From Polaromonas sp. (GTDB lineage Bacteria; Pseudomonadota; Gammaproteobacteria; Burkholderiales; Burkholderiaceae_C): DNA of 15,735 nt. The translations under genes and the position numbers were made by a program. Each line of letters begins with the position of its first letter. Within the stretch, counting starts at the first letter, position 1. The DNA is taken from contig JAHFQQ010000006.1 of the NCBI GenBank assembly GCA_023259235.1, positions 8,654 through 24,388 of the forward strand, in the 5' to 3' direction. The notes below the pieces were generated by a model. The model did no database searches. It had not been told where the DNA came from and saw nothing but the letters and a program-made list of their open reading frames with translations. Positions 1-6,129 of this stretch are shown in pieces.

Positions 1-605
1 CTCCATGGCTTGGGCAACGACAACCGCACCCGGGTGATCAGCGCCTTGTGAGCCAGGCCAAAACCCCGGGCGTCAGAACTGCTGGCCGTGCTGCCGTGCT
101 TGAACACCGAATCACGGTAGCCAAACGCGCATTGCGCGGCGTTGAGCGTAAAGCTCTGGCCGGTCGTCAGGTCAACGGCATCGAGCGAGTCAAAACGGTC
201 TTGCAGCTCAGCCCCGTAAGCGCCAATATTCTGCACCGGCGCGGCGCCGACGGTGCCCGGAATCAGCGCCAGGTTTTCCAGGCCGGGGTAGCCGCCTTGC
301 AGCGTCCAGGTCACCAGATCGTGCCAGTTTTCACCCGCGCCAACCTCCACAATCCAGGCTTTGGCGTTCTCGCTGGCAAGGCGCCTGCCCATGATCTCTA
401 CCTTGAGCACCAGCGCCTTCACGTCACCCGTCAACACGATATTGCTGCCCCCGCCCAGCACAAATTTGGGCGCGGCACGCAGGGCCGGGTCTTGCAGCAG
501 GGCGGCAATATCGGCCTGGCTGCCAATCCGGACCAGCCTGAGCGCCTTGGCAGCAATGCCAAAGCTGTTGAAAGGCTGGAGTGAAACGTTGTTCTCGACT
601 AACAT
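1..605 (-). CDS. murB: UDP-N-acetylenolpyruvoylglucosamine reductase MurB (5' part, cut by window edge)
   Basis: FAD-dependent cytoplasmic enzyme that reduces UDP-GlcNAc-enolpyruvate to UDP-MurNAc in peptidoglycan precursor synthesis. About 201 N-terminal residues are visible of a family length near 340. The frame opens at ATG (603-605, minus strand), giving MLVENNVSLQPFNSFG; the N-S-F-G segment (13-16) is typical of the family start. GGGSN at 51-55 is the FAD-binding signature. ENLALIPGTVGAAPVQNIGAYG is at about 110-131, and YRDSVFK at 163-169 contains the Arg equivalent to the catalytic Arg of E. coli MurB. The catalytic Ser and Glu would lie beyond the window. The presence of the YRxSxFK segment suggests a type I MurB. 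The start lies 42 bp from the divergent yajQ start, so any promoters must be compact or overlap the coding ends. Recognition is by motifs and is confident. Confidence 0.95.
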   Translation of the reverse strand, partial: MLVENNVSLQPFNSFGIAAKALRLVRIGSQADIAALLQDPALRAAPKFVLGGGSNIVLTGDVKALVLKVEIMGRRLASENAKAWIVEVGAGENWHDLVTWTLQGGYPGLENLALIPGTVGAAPVQNIGAYGAELQDRFDSLDAVDLTTGQSFTLNAAQCAFGYRDSVFKHGSTASSSDARGFGLAHKALITRVRLSLPKPW

Positions 606-647
606 TGAGGAATTGTCTCACCCCCCCTACCTCGCAAAAACAACACC

Positions 648-1133
648 ATGCCCTCCTTTGACACTGTTCTTGAAACTGATCTGGTCAAGGTCAAAAACGC
701 CGTTGAAAATTCGGCCAAGGAAATCGGCACGCGCTTCGACTTCAAGGGAACCGCCGCGTCGATTGAACTGAAGGACAAAGACATCACGCTGATTGGCGAC
801 GGTGACTTCCAGATCAACCAGATCAACGACATCCTGCGCAACAAACTCACCAAGGCCGGCGTCGATGTGCGGTTTCTGGACGTCGGCAAGATTGAAAAGA
901 TAGGCGGCGACAAGGTCAAGCAGGTGACCAAGGTGCGCGACGGCATTGAAACCGAACAGGCCAAGAAAATCCAGCAGCTCATCAAGGGCAGCAAAATTAA
1001 GATTCAGGCCGCGATCCAGGAAGGCAAGGTCCGCGTGACCGGCGCCAAGCGCGACGACCTGCAGGCCGCCATGGCCTTGATCCGCGCGGAAATCAAGGAT
1101 CTTCCGCTCAGTTTTGACAACTTCAGAGACTGA
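648..1133 (+). CDS. yajQ: YajQ family cyclic-di-GMP-binding protein
   Basis: Protein of 161 residues, the normal family length. It begins MPSFDTVLETDLVKVKNAVENS, a characteristic YajQ (UPF0234) start, continues with GTRFDFKGT and the DGDFQI segment, and ends LPLSFDNFRD, which is also typical. Known family members are small two-domain cytoplasmic proteins that bind nucleotides; orthologues in Xanthomonas and Pseudomonas bind cyclic di-GMP and act with transcription regulators. That role is family knowledge and is not visible here. No strong Shine-Dalgarno sequence precedes the ATG; the upstream sequence is C- and A-rich. The stop codon TGA directly abuts the ATG of the next frame, so translation of the two may be coupled. 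Confidence 0.95.
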   Translation: MPSFDTVLETDLVKVKNAVENSAKEIGTRFDFKGTAASIELKDKDITLIGDGDFQINQINDILRNKLTKAGVDVRFLDVGKIEKIGGDKVKQVTKVRDGIETEQAKKIQQLIKGSKIKIQAAIQEGKVRVTGAKRDDLQAAMALIRAEIKDLPLSFDNFRD

Positions 1134-1883
1134 ATGGCCCCCACGCTTTTCACTTCGTGTAATGCGCTGCCCCCCGAGGGGGCTGGCCTTGCTTGGGGCG
1201 GCCCGGCGCGGCGGCCTTTGGTCCCCACGCTTTTCGCTGTGCGTGCTCTGTTTGTGCTCGCTGCATCGGCGCTGTCATTCAACGCTGCCTACGCCCAGCC
1301 TGTCGCGCTGGCTGGCATGATGGGCAGCAAGGCGCTGCTGGTGGTTGATGGAAGCGCCCCAAAAGCCGTGGCGGCCGGTGAAACCCATCGGGGCATCAGG
1401 GTCGTTTCCACCTCGGGCGACCAGGCTGTCATCGAGCAGTCTGGCCAGCGGCGCACGCTGCGGGTCGGCGATTCCCCGGTCAGTCTGGGCACCGGCGGTG
1501 AAGGTGCGGGGCGCGGCACCCGGATTGTCCTGAGCGAAAGCGGCGGTGGCCATTTCATGACCGCGGGACAAATCAATGGCCACGCAGTGCAGTTCATGGT
1601 CGATACCGGCGCAACCAACGTAGCCATGAGCGCGCTTGATGCCAAGCGCGCCGGCATCGCCTACAAAAGCGGTCAGCCGGTGCACATGGCCACCGCCAAC
1701 GGCGACTCGACAGGCTATCGTATCAAGCTCAATTCGGTGCGGGTGGCCGATGTGGAGGTGTTTGACGTTGATGCCGTCGTGACGACCCAGTCCATGCCCT
1801 TCCTGCTGCTGGGCAACAGCTTTCTGACGCGTTTTCAGATGAAGCGCGAAAACAACCTGATGACGCTGGACAAGCGGTACTAA
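1134..1883 (+). CDS. Retropepsin-like (clan AA) aspartic protease, exported, repeat-derived N-terminus
   Basis: Single-domain aspartic protease of the TIGR02281/retropepsin-like type. The active-site motif DTGA is at residues 157-160 (numbered from ATG 1134), preceded by a GHAVQFMVDTG strand, and a C-terminal LLLGNSFL motif precedes the end. Only one DTG is present, so the active enzyme is presumably a homodimer, as in this family. A hydrophobic segment at about residues 36-54 (RALFVLAASALSFNAAYA then QP) looks like a signal peptide with AxA cleavage. The start is uncertain: ATG 1134 directly follows the yajQ stop, whereas GTG 1239 would give a more standard signal peptide but has no clear ribosome binding site. 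The first 34 or so codons lie in copies of the 84-bp repeat. The 3' end overlaps convergent plsY by 4 bp. The substrate is unknown. Confidence 0.85.
   Translation: MAPTLFTSCNALPPEGAGLAWGGPARRPLVPTLFAVRALFVLAASALSFNAAYAQPVALAGMMGSKALLVVDGSAPKAVAAGETHRGIRVVSTSGDQAVIEQSGQRRTLRVGDSPVSLGTGGEGAGRGTRIVLSESGGGHFMTAGQINGHAVQFMVDTGATNVAMSALDAKRAGIAYKSGQPVHMATANGDSTGYRIKLNSVRVADVEVFDVDAVVTTQSMPFLLLGNSFLTRFQMKRENNLMTLDKRY
1135..1252 (+). repeat. 84-bp GC-rich repeat, one full copy plus a partial second copy
   Basis: A full unit at 1135-1218 begins TGGCCCCCACGCTT and carries the hairpin GCCCCC-CGA-GGGGGC (1169-1183) followed by GCTTGGGGCGGCCC. Exactly 84 bp later a second, degenerate copy begins (TGGTCCCCACGCTTTTCGCT, 1219 to about 1252) and fades into the signal-peptide coding sequence. 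It matches the tandem array at 4683-4935 in sequence and period. The copy is in sense orientation and codes for the N-terminus of the aspartic protease if ATG 1134 is used. Confidence 0.85.
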
Positions 1884-2539
1884 CCGCGGCCTGATTTGCC
1901 AATTTTCCCGGGCTGCCTGGAAGCCCCCAGTTTCGCCTCAGTGCCTTTGAGCAGCTTGCTGATGTTCTGCCGGTGCCGGTACACAAGCAGGGCGCTGATG
2001 GCAAACAGTACGAGCAGTATTCTTTTGTCAACATACCAGGCCGCGCGGTCGCCAAACAGGTAGTAAAGCGGCGCAAACACCGCGGCAGCCAGCGCCGCCA
2101 GTGATGAATAGCGTGAAAAATACGCCACGATCAGCCAGGTTGCCAGGGTTGCCAGGCCAAGCACCCAACTGATGCCAAGCAGCACACCCGCCGCCGTAGC
2201 CACGCCCTTGCCGCCCTTGAACCTGAAAAACACTGGGTACAGGTGGCCGATGAAAGCCGCCAGCGCAACGGCTGCGACGCTACCCTCGCCCAGACCATGG
2301 TCGCCGCCAAACCATTTGACCAGCACCACCGGCAGCCAGCCTTTCAGGCCATCGAGCAGCAAGGTCGCCGCCGCCGCCGCCTTGTTGCCCGAGCGCAGCA
2401 CATTGGTAGCCCCAGGGTTTTTGCTGCCAAAGCTGCGCGGGTCTTTCAGGCCCATGGCCTTGCTGACAATGACCGCAAATGACAGCGAGCCGATCAGGTA
2501 GGCCAGCAGCGTGGCGCCGATTGGGTAAGCGTATTCCAA
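1880..2539 (-). CDS. plsY: Acyl-phosphate:glycerol-3-phosphate acyltransferase PlsY
   Basis: Inner-membrane enzyme that transfers an acyl group from acyl-phosphate to the sn-1 position of glycerol 3-phosphate, the first step of phospholipid synthesis in the PlsX/PlsY pathway. The 219-residue product has the expected run of hydrophobic helices and the three family motifs: GSKNPGATNVLR at about 38-49, GHLYPVFFRFKGGKGVAT at about 97-114, and YRHRQNI near 186. The start is TTG at 2537-2539 with AGAGGA 7 nt upstream; no ATG alternative fits. It lies 12 bp downstream of ybaK, indicating an operon, and its stop overlaps the convergent protease gene by 4 bp. The C-terminal basic tail (KIGKSGRG) is not diagnostic. 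Confidence 0.95.
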   Translation of the reverse strand: MEYAYPIGATLLAYLIGSLSFAVIVSKAMGLKDPRSFGSKNPGATNVLRSGNKAAAAATLLLDGLKGWLPVVLVKWFGGDHGLGEGSVAAVALAAFIGHLYPVFFRFKGGKGVATAAGVLLGISWVLGLATLATWLIVAYFSRYSSLAALAAAVFAPLYYLFGDRAAWYVDKRILLVLFAISALLVYRHRQNISKLLKGTEAKLGASRQPGKIGKSGRG

Positions 2540-2551
2540 AATGAGGTCCTC

Positions 2552-3058
2552 TTATTGTTCGTTCAACGCACACTGCACCGATTTTGCACCCAGCAGCGTG
2601 ACGCAAACCTGCGGATCAATGCCGACCAGAAAGCCGCGCCGCCCGCCGTTGATCGCGATTTTAGGCAAAGCCAGAATGCTCTCCTCGATATACACCGGCA
2701 TGGCTTTGCGCGTGCCAAAAGGCGAGGTGCCGCCGACCAGATAACCGCTGTGGCGCTGGGCCACCTCAACCTGGCAGGGCTCCACCGATTTGGCGCCGAT
2801 CTGGCGCGCCAGATTTTTGGTCGAGACCTTTCGGTTGCCGTGCATCAGCACCAGCAAGGGCTTGCCATCCTGGTCCTGCATTACCAGCGTCTTGACGACG
2901 GTGAACGGATCGAGCCCCAGCACCTGGGCGCTGTGCAGCGCGCCACCATGCTCCAGGTATTCGTAGGCATGCCCGGTAAACGCCACCGAATGGGCCTGCA
3001 GCATCTGCGTGGCCGGGGTCTCGCTGACGTGGTCATTTTTGTGGCTTTTTTTGGCCAT
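2552..3058 (-). CDS. ybaK: YbaK/EbsC family Cys-tRNA(Pro) deacylase
   Basis: Trans-editing enzyme of 168 residues that hydrolyses mischarged Cys-tRNA(Pro) made by prolyl-tRNA synthetase. Family features visible are VVKTLVMQDQDGKPLLVLMHG with the conserved Lys, NRKVSTKNLARQIGAKSV, YLVGGTSPFGTRKAMPVYIEES and INGGRRGFLVGIDP. I chose ATG at 3056-3058 (MAKKSHKNDHVSETPATQML) because it gives the normal family length. An open frame continues upstream to 3181, but its residues do not resemble the family. The ribosome binding site is weak. The gene is probably cotranscribed with plsY, 12 bp downstream. A related aminoacyl-tRNA deacylase of the same superfamily is possible but less likely. Confidence 0.92.
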   Translation of the reverse strand: MAKKSHKNDHVSETPATQMLQAHSVAFTGHAYEYLEHGGALHSAQVLGLDPFTVVKTLVMQDQDGKPLLVLMHGNRKVSTKNLARQIGAKSVEPCQVEVAQRHSGYLVGGTSPFGTRKAMPVYIEESILALPKIAINGGRRGFLVGIDPQVCVTLLGAKSVQCALNEQ

Positions 3059-3295
3059 GTCACAAAGCAGGATTTCAGGTCTATTTTGCCAATTTGAGTC
3101 TGCGCGTCCGGGCAATTTGCAAACCCCTCCGCGAAGGGGCGGGACGGGGTAGTTTAAGGTCTTCGAAGGCCGTTTTCTCACCGCCAGCCCGGCACTTGTC
3201 CTACAAATCCTGACGATCCGGAAATATAAGATTGGGGCACTGGCGCTTTAGCTGCGCCCCCTGATTCAAGTCAATCCATTCCGAGGAGCCTTCCC
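3059..3295 (+). other. Divergent intergenic region between ybaK and the OmpA-family lipoprotein
   Basis: This is 237 bp with no supported gene. It must contain the promoters of both flanking genes. A small GC hairpin CCCCT-N6-AGGGG lies at 3124-3139, followed by CGGGACGGGG and a near-palindrome GGTCTTCGAAGGCC at about 3159-3172. A TATAAG hexamer at 3225-3230 could be a -10 box for the lipoprotein gene, but I find no -35 at proper spacing. A good ribosome binding site (GAGGAG) lies just before 3296. Confidence 0.5.
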
Positions 3296-3961
3296 ATGAA
3301 CAAACGAACCCTTGCCCCATTGAGCGCCGCAGCACTGGCGCTGGCCGTCCTTTCGGGCTGCGCCGACATGACTGAAACCCAGCGCGGAACAGCCCAGGGA
3401 GCCGGTATTGGCGCAGTGGCTGGCGCGCTGGTGGGCGCAGCCACGGGCGGCAGAACAGGCGTTGCAACCGGTGCCGTGCTGGGCGGTGCGATCGGCGCCG
3501 GCGGCGGCTACCTCTGGTCCAAGAAAATGCAGGACCAGAAAGTCGCGATGGAGAAGGCTACCGCCGGTACCGGCGTGGCGGTCAGTCAGACCGCCGACAA
3601 CCGCCTGAAACTGGATATTCCCAGCGACGTCTCGTTTGACGTGGGCCGCTCGGCCATCAAACCCAACTTCGCGCCGGTGCTGAACCATCTGGCGACCAGC
3701 CTCAACCAGAATCAGGTCACCACAGTCACCATCATTGGCCACACCGACAGCACTGGTTCCGATGCCATCAACAACCCGCTGTCTTTTGACCGCGCCAACG
3801 CGGCCCGCGACTACCTGGTGAATCACGGCGTTGCGCCTCAACGCATTGCCACCGACGGCCGCGGTTCGCGCGAGCCGGTTGCGAGCAACGCCACGGAACA
3901 GGGTCGCGCCCAAAACCGCCGGGTTGAAATTTATGTGGCCGAACCAGTGGCGCAGCGTTAA
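3296..3961 (+). CDS. OmpA-domain outer-membrane lipoprotein with glycine-zipper segment (YiaD-like)
   Basis: A 221-residue envelope protein. Residues 1-22 form a lipoprotein signal peptide with lipobox LSGC, so Cys22 is the predicted lipidation site; the next residues (ADM) do not give the classical Asp+2 inner-membrane retention signal. Residues about 34-76 form glycine-zipper-like sequence (GAGIGAVAGALVGAATGG and GAVLGGAIGAGGGY). The C-terminal half is an OmpA-like peptidoglycan-binding domain with GHTDSTGSDAINNPLS, RANAARDYLVNHGV and a closing GRAQNRRVEI. The likely role is a non-covalent link between outer membrane and peptidoglycan. The ATG has GAGGAG at a good distance. It is monocistronic, with its own terminator downstream. 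The exact orthologue (YiaD/Pal-like) is not resolved. Confidence 0.92.
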   Translation: MNKRTLAPLSAAALALAVLSGCADMTETQRGTAQGAGIGAVAGALVGAATGGRTGVATGAVLGGAIGAGGGYLWSKKMQDQKVAMEKATAGTGVAVSQTADNRLKLDIPSDVSFDVGRSAIKPNFAPVLNHLATSLNQNQVTTVTIIGHTDSTGSDAINNPLSFDRANAARDYLVNHGVAPQRIATDGRGSREPVASNATEQGRAQNRRVEIYVAEPVAQR

Positions 3962-3985
3962 CCGCGGCACCACTGCATTTTGCTG

Positions 3986-4010
3986 AAAAGGCACCTTTGG
4001 GTGCTTTTTT
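3986..4010 (+). terminator. Rho-independent terminator of the OmpA-family lipoprotein gene
   Basis: The stem GCACC (3991-3995) pairs with GGTGC (4000-4004) across a TTTG loop, with A-residues before and six T residues after (4005-4010). The AAAA/TTTT flanks extend the pairing with one bulged G. It lies 25-49 bp after the lipoprotein stop and 29 bp before the end of the convergent acyl-CoA synthetase gene. Confidence 0.8.
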
Positions 4011-4038
4011 CATGCGCACTTGCCGGCCCTTGCGAGGG

Positions 4039-6102
4039 TCAGCAGTTCCTGGCGCGCTCCTCCTCCTGCAACCGTAGCACCCGTCGCTGCACCTTGCCGG
4101 TGGTGGTCATGGGCAGCGCATCGATAAATTCGATCTCCTTGGGGTACTCATAGGGCGCCAGCAGGGCTTTGACGTGGGCTTGCAATTTAACGACAAGTTC
4201 TGCATCAAATACGGCTTCAGCCCCCATCAAACGGGCACGGTCAGCTATAACATCAGGAGCAAGCACCACATAGGCCTTGACCACCGCACCGCGCTCTTTG
4301 TCGGGCTTCGGAACCACCGCCGCATTGGCGACCGCCGGGTGCTTGACCAGGCAGTTCTCGATTTCCCCAGGGCCGATGCGATACCCCGCCGCCTTGAAAA
4401 CATCGTCGGCGCGGCCGTCATACCAGAGATAACCGTCGGCATCAACCCGCGCCAGGTCGCCGGTGCGGCACCAGTCGCCGGTAAATTTGGCGCGCGTTGC
4501 CGCGTCGTTTTTCCAGTAGCCGAGAAAAAAGATCGGATCGGGCACGCCATGGATGTCGTAGCGGTTCACCGCCACATCTCCCGGCACGCCGACTGCGCAT
4601 GCCTTGCCAGCGTCATCGATCACCGCCACGCGGTGGCCGGGATAAGCCTTGCCCATGCTGCCGGGCCGGGCTGGCCAGCCTATGGCCCCCACGCTTGTCA
4701 CTGCGTGTACTGCGCTGCCCCCCGAGGGGGCTGAACTTGCTTGGGGCGGCCCTGCGCTGCGTTCTGTGGCCCCCACGCTTGTCGCTGCGCGTACTGCGCT
4801 GCCCCCCGAGGGGGCTGGCCTTGCTTGGGGCGGCCCTGCGCTGCGTTCTGTGGCCCCCACGCTTGTCGCTGCGCGTACTGCGCTGCCCCCCGAGGGGGCC
4901 GTGCCTTGCTTGGGGCGGCCCGGCGCTGCGGCTCCTGAGCCGGCTGAAACCCGGTTCATCGAACAATTGCCAACGACGTAGTTGATTTCGGTCTGGCCAA
5001 ACATCTCATTGACCGTTACACCGAGTTGCTCCTGGCAGTAGGCAAACACCGCATCGCCAACGGCTTCGCCCGCGCTCATCAGGCCCTCCAATTGAAGCTT
5101 GAAGCGTTCACGCGGACGCGGGAACGCCTTCATCATGGCCTTGAGCGCGGTGGGGAATAAAAAGGTGTGCGTCACGCCCTGCTGCGCCATCAGACTGAAG
5201 GCCAGCTCGGGGCTGAAACGGCCGTTGAAAGCGACGATCGGGCGGCCGAAATACAGCGTGGGCAGCAGCGCGTCCATCAGCCCGCCGGTCCAGGCCCAGT
5301 CGGCCGGACTCCAGAAAACCGCACCCGACTCGCCATTTTTCTTGCCGTCAAAACCAAACCAGTTCTGGCTGCAGACAAAGCCCGTCAGGTTGCCAATCAG
5401 CGCGCGGTGTGGAATCAGCGCGCCCTTGGGCGGACCGGTGGTGCCGCTGGTGTAGATCAGGATGGCCGCCTCATCGGCCTTGGTCTTTACCGCCGCAAAG
5501 CTGCGCTGCTGGTCGGGCGGCGCAGTACGCAAGGCAACAAGCGTGGGGGCCACATCGAAGTCCGCGTCGCCCTGCCCTGCGGCGCCGCCTGCGGCCAGCA
5601 CCGTGCGCAGCGCCGGACACCGGTTGCGAATGGTGTTGAGGTTGTCGATTGAGCTTTCGTCGCAAATCGCCACTACCGCTTCACTATCCTGCAGCCGGTA
5701 TTCCAGCGCTTCCGGCCCAAACAGCATGGACAGCGGCATGGCGACCGCGCCCATCTGGAACACCGCCATGTAGGCCACGGCGGTTTCGAAGCGCTGCGGC
5801 ATCACAATGGCGACGCGGTCGCCGCGCACCACGCCCAGTCCCGCCAGCACGTGGCTCAGCGCATCGGCAGCGGCCTGCAGCTCGGAATATGTATAAAAAG
5901 TGGTTTTTGCCCCCGTCTGATATGCACGAATAGCTATTTTTTTAGTAGCATGACGCGGGCTCTCTTCAGGCCGGGCCCAGCGGCTGCAGCAGACTTCGGC
6001 GATGTTGAAGAACTCATCGACCTGCCAGCGAAAGCCGCTGTGCAGGGCCGCATAGTGATCGGGCTGGCCCTGGCCCGGGTCGCTGCCTTGACTGCGCTTC
6101 AA
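4039..6102 (-). CDS. AMP-forming acyl-CoA synthetase with in-frame repeat insertions
   Basis: Adenylate-forming ligase (ANL superfamily, acetyl/medium-chain acyl-CoA synthetase-like) that makes acyl-AMP and then acyl-CoA from a carboxylate, ATP and CoA. Motifs: phosphate-binding YTSGTTGPPKGA at 217-228, FGQTE at 368-372, TGDLA with Asp549, GRADDVFKAAGYRIGPGEIE for the hinge and A8, and TTTGKVQRR with catalytic Lys670. The start is TTG at 6100-6102 with AAGGAG 7 nt upstream; the frame stays open further upstream, but that part is antisense to the hydrolase. The length is 687 residues against about 550-600 usually. The excess is largely residues about 390-474, encoded by a three-unit 84-bp tandem repeat between A5 and A7. 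Other repeat pieces lie at residues 52-65, about 184-196 and 615-628. All core motifs remain, so activity is possible. The substrate cannot be told. Confidence 0.9.
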   Translation of the reverse strand: MKRSQGSDPGQGQPDHYAALHSGFRWQVDEFFNIAEVCCSRWARPEESPRHATKKIAIRAYQTGAKTTFYTYSELQAAADALSHVLAGLGVVRGDRVAIVMPQRFETAVAYMAVFQMGAVAMPLSMLFGPEALEYRLQDSEAVVAICDESSIDNLNTIRNRCPALRTVLAAGGAAGQGDADFDVAPTLVALRTAPPDQQRSFAAVKTKADEAAILIYTSGTTGPPKGALIPHRALIGNLTGFVCSQNWFGFDGKKNGESGAVFWSPADWAWTGGLMDALLPTLYFGRPIVAFNGRFSPELAFSLMAQQGVTHTFLFPTALKAMMKAFPRPRERFKLQLEGLMSAGEAVGDAVFAYCQEQLGVTVNEMFGQTEINYVVGNCSMNRVSAGSGAAAPGRPKQGTAPSGGSAVRAATSVGATERSAGPPQARPAPSGGSAVRAATSVGATERSAGPPQASSAPSGGSAVHAVTSVGAIGWPARPGSMGKAYPGHRVAVIDDAGKACAVGVPGDVAVNRYDIHGVPDPIFFLGYWKNDAATRAKFTGDWCRTGDLARVDADGYLWYDGRADDVFKAAGYRIGPGEIENCLVKHPAVANAAVVPKPDKERGAVVKAYVVLAPDVIADRARLMGAEAVFDAELVVKLQAHVKALLAPYEYPKEIEFIDALPMTTTGKVQRRVLRLQEEERARNC
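4220..4260 (-). repeat. Short dispersed repeat, GCT-N9-ATAGCT-N17-GGGGGC (copy in acyl-CoA synthetase C-terminus)
   Basis: On the minus strand GCT (4260-4258), ATAGCT (4248-4243) and GGGGGC (4225-4220) are spaced exactly as in the copies at 5909-5949 and 10158-10198. It encodes residues 615-628 (APDVIADRARLMGA) of the synthetase, in the sense direction. This is the most degenerate of the three copies. Confidence 0.6.
4683..4935 (+). repeat. Tandem array of three 84-bp GC-rich units inside the acyl-CoA synthetase gene
   Basis: Units begin with TGGCCCCCACGCTTGTC at 4683, 4767 and 4851, a period of exactly 84 bp. Each contains GCCCCC-CGA-GGGGGC and then TTGCTTGGGGCGGCCC. Units 1 and 2 differ at about four positions. 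Unit 3 has one extra base after the hairpin (CCGTGCC against CTGGCC) and a diverged end. The array is antisense to the host gene and is translated as repeats of the type AGPPQARPAPSGGSAV, 28 residues each; the one-base indel shifts part of unit 3 into another frame, which is also open. Confidence 0.95.
5516..5552 (-). repeat. Partial copy of the 84-bp repeat, sense to the acyl-CoA synthetase
   Basis: Read on the minus strand, 37 bases starting TGGCCCCCACGCTTGT match the first 37 bases of the unit at 4767 with about five mismatches. It encodes VAPTLVALRTAPP, the same reading frame that the sense copy uses in the aspartic protease (MAPTLF). It lies about 20 residues before the YTSGTTGPPKG motif. 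Confidence 0.7.
5909..5949 (-). repeat. Short dispersed repeat, GCT-N9-ATAGCT-N17-GGGGGC (copy in acyl-CoA synthetase N-terminus)
   Basis: On the minus strand GCT (5949-5947), ATAGCT (5937-5932) and GGGGGC (5914-5909) have the family spacing. The 5' half, GCTACT...AAATAGCT, is an imperfect inverted repeat. It encodes residues 52-65, ATKKIAIRAYQTGA, in the sense direction and the same phase as the other two copies. The AT-rich character is unlike the surrounding gene. Confidence 0.75.
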
Positions 6103-6129
6103 TTCAAGTCTCCTTATGATAGGCCTCCA

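Noticed and set aside
4683..4935. Tandem 84-bp units as a CRISPR array
   Set aside because: Units are contiguous without variable spacers, lie inside a coding gene, and no cas genes are nearby.
5851..6129. Upstream extension of the hydrolase frame
   Set aside because: It overlaps the coding start of the acyl-CoA synthetase in antisense and adds residues unlike any hydrolase N-terminus.
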